Assembly: GCA_963573315.1 (NCBI GenBank)
Contig: OY752142.1
Coordinates: 620,001 to 684,000 of the forward strand
DNA: 64,000 nt
Reading direction: 5' to 3'
DNA from: Entomortierella parvispora
Lineage: Eukaryota; Mortierellomycota; Mortierellomycetes; Mortierellales; Mortierellaceae
Shown: one piece after another, positions 45,802-55,141 of the stretch
How positions within the stretch are numbered: the stretch's first letter is position 1
How the letters are laid out: the number at the start of each line of letters is the position of its first letter
Translations under genes and position numbers: made by a program
The notes under the pieces: model-generated
The model's database searches: none
What the model was told of the DNA's origin: nothing
The model's input: the letters and a program-made list of their open reading frames with translations, nothing else

Positions 45802-46136
45802 TGCCCACCGCCAGTCACTACTAGTTTTTTTGACCGGTAGCAATCGACTCATTCTGCGGGCGAACATGCAGTTTGCCCACCGGTCTCGGCTAGTTGCTAC
45901 TAGTTTCTTACCACCTCGCCAACCGGTGGCGACTAGTTGTTCCATGCGCGAAAAGAAAAAAATTTGTGAGCAATTGGGCAGTTCAACTGGTCGCGACTAG
46001 TTTGTCTCTGGTTTGTGCCCAGTTTATTGACCGGTCGCTCAACTAGTCCAACTAAGTAATACGACTAGTTTTCTGCTATAAAAAACTAGTAGATTGTGCG
46101 ACATCGGTCGTGACTAGTTGGCAGTAGCAAGCACTG
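45802..46136 (-). repeat. hAT right terminal inverted repeat
   Basis: Inverse of 41785-42119; ends GTAGCAAGCACTG. Just inside it, a short segment (GGGCGAACATGCAG) is present once more than on the left. Confidence 0.92.
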
Positions 46137-46792
46137 GGTTTATCCCTATTCTCTGTCTGTCCCCTACCGACATCTCTTATGTTGTGGCCACATGTATCTT
46201 CTTGCTTTCGCTCTCTCGGTGGTTTTTCGTGTTTGAGATGGAAAGGCCATTGGAGGAACGAGCTAAGGGAACAGAACAGGTCCGCAGGTATATCTTGCTT
46301 GCACAGCTAGTTTAGACGACAACGTTCGGAGCCAATCGATAGTCCATTTTCCTTGTGTCCATACGAAAGTGTTTGCCTGTCCTCGTTTGTTCGCCAATTC
46401 CCCCTGAATCCAAGCGGTGACCCCTTTGCGGACAGAGACGCGTGCTTTTGCCCATTGTTTTTCGTTGCTTTTCTGCAGATACCCCGTTCTTCCTGTCACA
46501 GTCTCGGTATAAAAGTTGACATTGGAATCAAATTAAAGAGTTCTTTTTCTCTTCCCTCCTTCACTTTTCATCCCAATCTTCTTATTCCACTCTTCCTTCT
46601 TTCAATTCCTTTGTCCAGCGAAGATCTGCATCTCCCGTTGTCTGTTTTGAACACGTAATTTGTAAGTCAGTCCTCTGTCTGTCTGCCATTCAATTGATTC
46701 ACATCTCTCGGACAACCATGATGATACAAATGCAGTTAAAGCTGTAATTACCGCCTGAATCACGGTGTTGATAGTTATTGATTGTACCCAAC
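46137..46792. promoter_or_regulatory. Unit 5 intergenic region (right of the hAT insertion)
   Basis: Remainder of the duplicated promoter block of unit 5, with a plus-strand TATAAAA at 46508-46514 and a CT-rich leader. 41267-41784 is the other part, next to R5. The hAT element separates the R5 start from this promoter by 4.4 kb. Only the S exon 2 block remains near 46735-46790. Confidence 0.5.
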
Positions 46793-47400
46793 GGTAGAGG
46801 TGGTGGTCATGTACGATGGAGCAGCGTCGATTCAAATCCCCGCTATGACAGCGATGAGCATCAACAAGCAATAGCCAATGAACACGGAAGTTCTAGGAGC
46901 AGTGGCGAGGCAGGAATTATCGACCAGCGCCCACTCGCTCCTTGGGATCACAGGCGAAAAAATAGAAAATGTCGACTGCAAGCTCGCCTACTCAGCTATC
47001 GATTCAGAGCAGGTACTGATATCTTGAGGCTGTTTTGTTAGATATGGTCTCTGCGCCTTCCCAAAAACGGAGTCCTTCCCTGGTTCGAAATTACGGTGGG
47101 AGAGCCCCAAAAGATTGGCGACGTCATCAGTCCTCATATTGTCTACAAAGTGCATTCCATCTTTGAAGACTGCAAGCAGACTCTTTCAGAAGAACTTCTA
47201 TCGGCGAGCGTGAAATTTACACTGCTATCTCTGTCTCCAATAGACAAATTGTTCTGCTTACAAGTCGAATGATTTTACAGTGCAGAGGAGATACAGAGAC
47301 TTTTGTGGCTTTACAACCAGTTGACGGCACACAACCCAGGTGTCATTGTTCCACCAGTGTCAGAGAAGCATGTGCTGGGTCCAGGATGGGTTTGTGGACA
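46793..47400 (+). pseudogene. V5: truncated VPS5 fragment
   Basis: Begins mid-exon 1 (GGGHVRWSSVDSNPRYDSDE) and continues through exon 2 into exon 3 as far as the FQDEFVES codons. The intron 1 donor is GC, a base deletion removes the frame at EAGHYRP, and intron 2 has changed length. It merges into the 48-bp repeats of R6. Confidence 0.8.
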
Positions 47401-49350
47401 ACCCATTCCATGTTCTAGGACAATCGTATGTGGAGACCCCATTCGGTTACGACCTCCATGTTCTAAGACAGTCGTATGTGGAGAGTCCATTCGGTTACCA
47501 ACTCCATGTTCTAGGACAATCGTATGTGGAGACTCCATTCGGTTACCACCTCCATATTCTGGGACAATCGTTTGTGGAGAGCCGATTCGTTTACCACCTC
47601 CATGTTCTAGGACAATCGTATATGGAGAGCCCATTCGTTTACCACCCCCCTGTTCTAGGATAACGAACTTCTTGAGCTCCTCTTTCCGTTGCTCGCGTTC
47701 CTTGCCGTTCTGGCGCTTGTGACGGCACCACCAAATGAAGAGGGTCGGGATGAGGATCAGGAGCACGGCTGCTACAACTGCAATGGCGATAATCACGGGC
47801 TTGCCGAGTCCTGTTCTAGTGCCGTCAAATAGGCTGCCGTTGGAGCCTGTGCTACCATTTGTACCAGCGCCATTGCTGCCACCAGAACCTGGGGCGCCAC
47901 CACTATCACCTGATGATCCTGTAGGAGCCGATGTAGGTGAAGGTATCACGGATGGTGTGGTCACAGTCTGGGTTTGCCACGCCCAAGTTCCTGTCATTTG
48001 CGCGACAACAATCGTAGGCTGTGACCCGCCTGTATTTTATTCCAGCGAGAAGTTACAGTCAGTAAGATACAATTAACAACAAGGGTAGCAATGGAAATCA
48101 CACCAACTGAACATCCCTGTTCAAACTGTCGACTCCCAGCTGCTTGCTAGCTTTTACCTTGTAAAACAACAAAAAGTTGTGTGCCACTGACACTGCACGA
48201 CAGGGGCGCGTTCGGGAGCACGGATTTCGAAGCAGAGCTCCAAGTAGCCGTCTGTAAATCACCGGAGCTGATAGTATAATTGAGAGTCCAAATACCCGTC
48301 TTGGTGACCATCACGATTAAACTGTTGGTTGCTGAACATCAAAGGAAAGGAGGAATGGCGCTCTTTGTCAACAAATCTTTGATCGTTAATTTCTTCCACA
48401 AGCTGCGACTTGATCTTCAAAGCCATACCTATGATACAACTGGTAGGATCATATGCTGGATTTGCTTGTGGCTGTAGTGTGATCTATCAAGGAAACAATT
48501 AGCGAGATGCATTTAAGTTGAACATGTCCTATGGTTTCTCTCAGAAGCGGCACAACGGATGAGAGCGAAAACCACATTACAGACAGGTATCTTCAGGACA
48601 ACTTCTCTCGGACTAACTCTCCCTCTTTTCCTGTTACTTTTCCACTGAACTTACCGCACTGGGGCTGGAATCGATGAAGAAGCTCATGCATGTGCCTGAA
48701 CCTGAGAGACACTTTCCTACGGCGACAGCATTGACATTCGAAACTACGGATCCAGGCAAGCGAGCCACCCGCGGGAATGATGATGGATCAATGTTTCCGG
48801 CGGACTTGGCCCCTGAAGTTGACTGCGAGACTGTCAGAGTCGCCATATTGGAAATATCCAACTTGTTGACAGCTGAGAATGTTAAAGAGGCATATATCTC
48901 ATACAATGACGAGCCTTCGGAACTTCCAGAGTTCCCAGAAGCTATCCAGAGCGGTGGAAGTCCTCCTGTAGGAAAGAGATTAGGTGCCGATGACTGATCT
49001 GTAAAGGACCAATTCACATTGTTGATGTTGGTGTTGTTCCAGAAAACCGGGGCGACGAGGGGTTCAGGTGTCGACTCAGGCAACAATGTTATTATTTTCT
49101 GCGACGATTGACTCAAGAAGAGAAGCAGCTGTTTGTTCGAGTTGGAGAACATCCAGGCCCCGGATGGGGCTGATACAGGACTAGGACCTTGGCTAGTGAT
49201 AGTCTGGTTCGCAATTAACAGCGTGTTTGTCGAGTTTGGGGCACTAGCAAAGGCGAACAGGGACCCGAAAGTGGCGGCCGTATTGGCAGAGGAATAGTAA
49301 TAGACGTATAGGGTGGGGCCAATGAAGGCGGCAGAGGCTGCGAAGGACAT
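47311..49350 (-). CDS. R6: receptor-like membrane protein, longest repeat tail
   Basis: Four exons: exon 1 is 49350-48655, exons 2 and 3 have the same sizes as in R1 (55 and 174 bp), and exon 4 is 48029-47311 (total 1644 bp, 547 residues); the frame is intact. The region from mid-stalk to the end of exon 1 (about 47878-48706) is almost identical to R1, while the rest of exon 1 is nearer R8. Cysteine loop CLSGSGTC. The tail carries five full 16-residue repeats (for example TIVLEHGGGKRIGSPQ) and a partial one, then about 25 residues ending GGTMTPGLCAVNWL that are antisense to VPS5 exon 3 (V5). The tail overlaps V5 tail-to-tail. Confidence 0.75.
47390..47665. repeat. 48-bp coding minisatellite in R6 tail (5 full units plus a partial)
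   Basis: Units start GTATGTGGAGA or GTTTGTGGAGA; the unit nearest V5 is shortened by 12 bases, a multiple of three, so the frame holds. Confidence 0.85.
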
Positions 49351-50628
49351 ATTGTCCTTGGACTCTTATATGTGCAGGCCGAGGGGGGGAAGGGAACGAG
49401 TCGAGAGGGAAAAGAAAGAGAAGAAAAAAAATATATAAACAACAAAAAACAGAAAGTGGGAATGAGCAGTCGAATGCAGGGTGAATGCTGATGGCGAACA
49501 GGAATGGAGGGAGCGAGAAAGTGCAGGGTTGAAGGGAAAGGAGGGGGAAGAGGAACAGTCGATACGATAACACTACCTATCCAGCAGACAGTGTGCGGGT
49601 GGGTGGCCCGGTCCATGGGTCTGCTCTCCCTGACCTGACTTTTGGCGCCATACCTGTGAGTGCCTGTTCACTTGACAGTTTGTATATTTGTGCCTGACGG
49701 ACTGCCTGCATGCCAATTGAATAGCCTGCCTCCTTTCTTCGAGGTGTAGAGAATCACTTTTATGATTCACTGAGTTGATTGGCCCTTTTTCGATATTTGT
49801 GTAACTTGATCCTTGCTGGAAAGCAGAAAAAAACTGTTTTCCAAGAGAATCAAAAAGTGATTCTCGAGAGCAGGCAAGAAAGGAGGAAGGCTAATGTGTT
49901 GTGACCAGAGAGCGGTTGCCGCTTGCTGGTTGGTCGTTGGGAGGTGCAGATACAGCTGGCCACAAAAATGACAAGGGGCAAGCGCCCATCTCATCCTTGC
50001 CCATTCCTTTCTTCCTTGTCTTCTTTTCATCTGCACTGTTTAGCGTGCGTTTTGGCCTGTGTTCAAGAGTTCAAAGTCAGGTTTATCCTTCTTCTCTCTC
50101 TGTCTCCTGCCGACATCTTATTATCGATGTTGTGGCCACATGTGTCTTCTTGGTTTTGCTCTCTCGGTAGGAACGAGCGAGGAAAACCGAACGAGAGCAT
50201 CCATCGAGGTGGTACAGACGCTTCTTGAAAAACATACCCTTCCGTGGGTACGTTCAGAGCCGCTCGATAGTCCAACTGAAGAGCCACGATTTTTGTCAAA
50301 GCTGAAAAGAGGACGCGTTTTCAGCGCAGAAGCTTTGTTCTTCTTGTCGCAGTCTCGGTATAAAAGTTGACATTGGAATCAAATCAAGGAGTTTTTTTTC
50401 TCTTCCCTCCTTCACTTTTCATCACCACCTTCCTCGTCTACTCTTCCGTATTTCAATTCCAAGATCTGCACTTATCCTTGTCTGTTTTGGACACGTAATT
50501 TGAAGTCAATCCATTTTCTGTCTGCTATTCAATTGATCCCCCACCCATTGGACAACTATGATGATACAAACGCAATAAAAGCTGAAAGTACCGCTTGAAT
50601 CACAGTGTTCATAGTTATTGCACCCAAC
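49351..50628. promoter_or_regulatory. Unit 6 intergenic region
   Basis: 5' flank of R6 with the minus-strand AT-rich TATA-like element near 49430, a 170-bp MITE (49723-49892) and a plus-strand TATAAAA at 50359-50365. No gene; only the S exon 2 block remains near 50560-50628. Confidence 0.5.
49723..49892. mobile_element. 170-bp MITE with AAT target duplication
   Basis: Ends AGCCTGCCTCCTTTCTT and, inverted, AGCCTTCCTCCTTTCTT, extending into a partly paired GAGAATCACTTTT...GATTC stem, flanked by AAT (49720-49722 and 49893-49895). Other units have the empty site CCAATTGAATGTGTTGTG. The 3-bp duplication is compatible with a PIF/Harbinger-like non-autonomous element; the class is uncertain. No ORF. 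Confidence 0.75.
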
Positions 50629-51214
50629 GGTGGAGAGGGTGGTCACCAGCGATGGAGCAGCGTTGATTCAAATATCTGCTATGATTGTGATGAGTAGCAA
50701 TAAGCACCAGCCCATAAACAGGGAAGTTCTAGGAGCAGTGACGAGGTAGGACATTATCGACCAGCGTCCACTCGCTCCTTGGGATCGCAGGTGAGAAATA
50801 AAAAATGTCGACAACAGGCTTGCCTACTCAGTTATCGATTCAGAGCAGGATACTGATGTCTTGGAGTTGTTTGTTAGATGTCGTCTCTGCGCCTTCCCGA
50901 AAACGGAGTCCTTCTCTTGGAGAGCCCTCATATTGTCTACAAAGTGCACATCGGGTATCTATGTCTTTGAAGACTCCAAGCACACTTTTTTCAGAAGATC
51001 TGCTGTCGACGAGTATGAAACTTGCAAAGTCATCACCTCTCTCTCCAATAGACAAACTCTTCTGCTTACAAGTCGAATGATTTTACAGTGCAGAGGAAAT
51101 ACAGAGTGTTTTTTATGGCTCTACAACCAGTTGACGGCACACAATCCAGGCGTCATTGTTCCACCAGTAAGAAAAGCATGCGCTGGGTCGATTCCAGGAT
51201 GGGTTTGTGGAGAG
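50629..51214 (+). pseudogene. V6: truncated VPS5 fragment
   Basis: Begins mid-exon 1 (GGHQRWSS...) with several substitutions creating stops. Exon 2 has lost the segment encoding WFEITVGEPQKIGDVIS, leaving TTGGAGAGCCCTCATATTG, and exon 3 lacks bases around PPVSEK. It ends at the FQDEFVES codons in the R7 repeats. The most degraded of the VPS5 copies. Confidence 0.8.
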
Positions 51215-51347
51215 CCCTATCATTTTCCACCGCCATGTTCTAGGACAATCGTATGTGGAGACTCTGTTCGGTTGCCACCTCCATGTTCTAGGACATTCGT
51301 ATGTGGAGAGTCCATTCGTTTACCACCTCCATGTTCTAGGACAATTG
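51203..51347. repeat. 48-bp coding minisatellite in R7 tail (3 units)
   Basis: Three units of the same chimeric repeat as in R3, R6 and R8; the unit nearest V6 has changed to a TGA-containing form (stop at 51220). Confidence 0.85.
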
Positions 51348-52995
51348 ACTTTTTGAGCTCATCTGTCCGTTGCTCGCGCTCCTTGCCGTTCTGGCGCTTG
51401 CGGCGGCACCACCAGATAAAGAGGGTCGGGACGAAGACCAGGAGCACGGCTGCTACAACTGCAATGGCAATTAATCACGGGCTTTCCGAGTCCTGTGCTA
51501 GAGCTGCGAAGGTGGCTGCCGCTAGGGTCGGTGAAATTATTGCTGCCATCACCGCTACCATTGCCAGAATTTGGGGAGCCACCACTCTGACCTGGTGATC
51601 CTGTTGAAGGCGCAGAAGGCGGGAGATGCGAGACCGGTGTTACCAAAGCCTGTGTTTGCCACGCCCAAGACCCTGACATTGACGCAGCAAGAATCTCAGG
51701 TTTAGACCCGCCTTTTTCCAAACGAAAGGAAATCGCCTGTTAGAAATTTGTTTTGCAATGGAAATCTTCATTTTCATAGAGTATGAGGGCGATTGAAAAC
51801 ACGCTTTATCTCTGAGCACTGCCCGACTAATCAAAAAACTTACCTTGTAAAATTACATATAGTTGAGTGCCATTGATACCGCACGACAGGGGGGCACCTG
51901 ATGGACCGGTTTTCGAAACAGTTGTCCAGTTGGTCGTCAGTAATTCGGCAGAACTGACGGCATAGTTGAAAGTCGATATACCCGATGTACTTGACACCAT
52001 GATAATCAAGCCGTTTGTCGCTGAACATTCAAAAAAAAAGACAAAATCTTTTTGTCAACAGATCTTCTGCTATATCCAACTAGCGCGATAAGATCTTCAG
52101 AAGCTTTACCTATGAAACAGCCGGATGAGTCGTATACTTTACTTGGTTGCGATGATGGGACCTGTCAAGGGAAGACTTCAGCCCGCTGTGTGACCTTTTT
52201 GGTTTATCTCAGACGCCCATCGCATGTGAGCAAAAACCACATCCCAACCCAGCAACTCACGGACACACCTCGCACACACGCGCCTATTCCTCTCAGTGAA
52301 CTTACCACGTTGCCCTCTGCATTATCGGGTATGAAGCTCATGCACGTTCCGGAGGTCGCACACTTTCCTATTGCAACTACATCCGCTCCCGAGCCTGCGG
52401 TTGACGGTAAACGAATAACTCGCGGAGATGAGGTAGGGTCAATGTTTCCGGCTACCCTGGCCGAATATACCACATTGACAGACCCAGTCGCCAGGTTGGA
52501 AATATCTAACTTATTGACAACTGGAAATTGACCAGAAGCGTAGATTTCATAGAGCCCCGAGCCTTCAGGGGTTCCATTATTTCCAGAAGCTACCGAGAGC
52601 CGCTTGACTCGTGAGGGAAAGAGACTGTGCACTTGCGATTGATCTGTAAAGGTCCAAGTGAAGTTGTTGGCGCATGGGTTGTTCCAAGGAATTACAGGAA
52701 CAGCTTGTACAAGTGCTTCTTGAGGCTGCAATGTTGTTATAAATGACGACGACGGTTGATTCAGAAGAAGGATCAACTCATTTTTTGAGTTGGGGAACAT
52801 CCAGGCACTGGAGGGGGCGTTAATAGGACTGGTTCCCGTGCCAGTAACACTTTGTTCTGAAATCAACAGCGAATTTGAAGTCGCTTTTGGGACATTGGCT
52901 GACAATGAGTACACAGTCCCGAAAGTGGCGCCAGGGGAGTAGTAATAGACATAGAGGATGGAGTTGATGAAGGCGGCGGAGGCTACGACGGACAT
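51220..52995 (-). pseudogene. R7: most diverged receptor-like copy, one-base frameshift in the membrane helix
   Basis: Exon 1 is 52995-52306 (MSVVASAAFINSILYVYYYS; cysteine loop CATSGTC, the shortest), and exons 2 and 3 have sound GT-AG borders. In exon 4 one extra base at about 51470 (ATTAATTGCC where sister copies read ATTATCGCC) shifts the frame inside the membrane helix, giving KPVINCHCSCSSRAP. The correct frame for the rest of the helix and tail remains open to a TGA at 51220. A single-base change could be a sequencing error; if so the gene is intact. Confidence 0.7.
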
Positions 52996-54209
52996 ATTGT
53001 CCTTTGGCTTTTATATGAGCGAGCCGGAGGAGGAAAGGGAAGGAAGAGTCGAGGGAGAAAAGAAAGAGAAGAAAAGAGGGGAGCCACAAACAACAAAAAA
53101 CAAAAAGTGGGAATGGGCAGCCGGAAGGAGCAACCAGGAAAGTGCAGGGTTCAAGGGACAGTCGACACGACAACACTACATATCCAACAGGCAATGTGTG
53201 GTTGGGTGGCCCGGTCCATAGGTCTGCTCTTCCTGACCTGACTTTTGGTGCAATACCGGTGAGTGCTTATTCACATGAAAGCTTGTGCCTGACGGGGCTG
53301 CATGCAAGCCAATTGATTGTGTTGTGACCAGAGAGTGGTTGCTGCCTGCTGGTTGGTCGTTGGGAGGTGCAGGTACAGCTGGCCACAAGGATGAGTGAAA
53401 AGAACAAGGGGCAAGCGCCCATCTCATTCTTGCCCTTTCCTTCGTTCCTTGTCTTCTTTTCATCTGCTGCTGATGTTGTGGCCACGTGGGTCCTCTTGCT
53501 TTTGCTCTCTCGGTGGTTTTTCGTGTTCGAGAAGGAAAGGCCAATGGAGGAACCAGCGAACGAGAGCTCTCTCCAGCAGGATGCATTGTTTTTCTACTGC
53601 TGACGGTTTTTTTTGGGTTGGGGGTTCCTCTTGTCCAATTGGGAGAGTTCCGGCTCTCATCAACGCTACGAAGAGCGCAGAAGCTCCGTTCTTCTTGTCG
53701 CAAGTCTCGGTAAAAAGCTTGACGTTATTGAAGTCAACCTTTCATCACCATCCTCCCTCCTACACTCTTCCTTCTTTCAATTCCTCTGTCCAACCAAGAT
53801 CTGCACCTCTCCTTGTCTGTTTTGAACACGTAATTTATAAGTCAATCCTCTGTCTGTCTGCAATTGATCCCCCACCATTGGACACAGTGATGATACAAAC
53901 ATAATTAAAGCTGGAATTACCGCCTGAATCACAGTGTTGATAGTTATTGCACCCACTAGAAAATCCCTCCTGTGACCCTCTTGTTTCTTTGAAACCAAAA
54001 AGCGGCAAAGCTTTGAAGTAGAAATGCAATCAACTAACCTGTTGTGTTTTTTTCTTTGTGCTTCTAAAGTTTAGAGGTATTATTAATAATAAGTTTTTAT
54101 TACTTTATGAACGATGCATACGAACAATAAGCAAAATACAGACAAAAAGAGCAGAGCAGAAGGGCAGCGATAACAGTTTACGTGACTGCTCCGCGGTCAT
54201 GTCCTCGTA
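52996..54209. promoter_or_regulatory. Unit 7 intergenic region
   Basis: 5' flank of R7, with a diverged plus-strand promoter block (TAAAAAG near 53711 at the TATA position). The S candidate is present but damaged near 53880-54180 (its stop codon is lost and exon 1 is rearranged). No gene seen. Confidence 0.45.
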
Positions 54210-55141
54210 GAGGGTTTGTTGTATGGAACCATAACATCAGCAGAAGGCAGCACCACCCTCGATGCATCGACTTTTATTGACCCTTTCTCAGAATCCAATC
54301 CCTTTGCAGAGGACACTCTTGGCGACTCTGCCATCTCGTCCACCCTGAAAACCTCTCAGTCTCTCAACTTTCACGAGTACGACCCTCGCTCGACTGATCC
54401 CACTCTCACCACCATGATGACAATGATGACGATAACCACGACCATTCTATGCAAGTATCAGGAGGTCTCCTTCAAGAATCGTTCTCAGCCATCAGGATGT
54501 CCTGTTCACAGCACCTGTGCAAGGGGGACAGGAGACGGGTGGAGGTGGTGGTCACCAACGATGGAGCAGCGTTGATTCGAATCCCCGCCATGATAGTGAT
54601 GAGCAGCAACAAGCAACAGCCCATGAACAGGGAAGTTCTAGGAGCAGTGACGAGGCAGGACATTATCGACCAGCGTCCACTCGCTCCCTGGGATCACAGG
54701 TGAAAAATATTAAATGTCAACTCAACTACAAGCTTGCTTGCTCAGTTGTCGATTCAGAGCAGGATACTGATATCTTGGGGCGTTTGTTAGATGTCGTCTC
54801 TGCGCCTTCCTGAAAACGGAGTCCTTCCCTGGTTCGAAATTAAGATGGGAGAACCCCAAAAGATTGGCGACGTCATCAGTCCTCATATTGTCTACCGAGA
54901 CTGCAAGTACACTTTTTTCAGAAGATCTGCTGTCGACGAGCATGAAACTTAAAGTCGCTTCCTCTCTCTCCAGCAGATAAACTCTTCTGCTTACAAGTCG
55001 AATGATTTTACAGTGCAGAGGAGATACAGAGACTTTTTGTGGCTTTACAACCAGTTGACGGTGCACAACCCAGGAGTCATTATTGTTCCACCAGTGTAAG
55101 AGAAGTATGCGCTGGGTCGATTTCAGGATGGGTTTGTGGAG
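54210..55141 (+). pseudogene. V7: truncated VPS5 fragment
   Basis: Retains the N-terminal part from LLHGTT... (GSTTLDASTFIDPFSESNPF), but a frameshift follows in the His/Asp-rich stretch. Exon 2 ends early with loss of YKVHIR and the start of intron 2, and exon 3 has a TAA in PPVSEK. It closely resembles the true VPS5 in the first 150 bp, then ends at the FQDEFVES codons in the R8 repeats. Confidence 0.8.

Larger units (their letters stand above)
41785..46136 (+). mobile_element. hAT DNA transposon, apparently complete (4352 bp)
   Basis: Bounded by 335-bp terminal inverted repeats starting CAGTGCTTGCTACTGCC, with a single visible mismatch between the arms over most of their length. It is flanked by a perfect 8-bp target duplication GGTTTATC (41777-41784 and 46137-46144), the hAT hallmark. 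Sister units hold the empty site (AAAGTCAGGTTTATCCCTCT, near 23470 and 35680). Internal to the repeats are clusters of TGGTAGCAACTGG-type motifs on both sides, likely transposase-binding sites. It encodes one uninterrupted transposase (42470-45597). Young and potentially mobile, by inference. Confidence 0.95.

Noticed and set aside
47340-47663. Plus-strand ORF of HVLGQSYVESPFGYHL repeats (also at 55136-55405)
   Set aside because: It is the antisense of the receptor-tail minisatellite; open only because the 48-bp unit keeps the frame on both strands.
49723-49892. TA target duplication for the 170-bp MITE
   Set aside because: A TA duplication would predict GAATAATGTG as the empty site, but the sister units read GAATGTG, which fits AAT.
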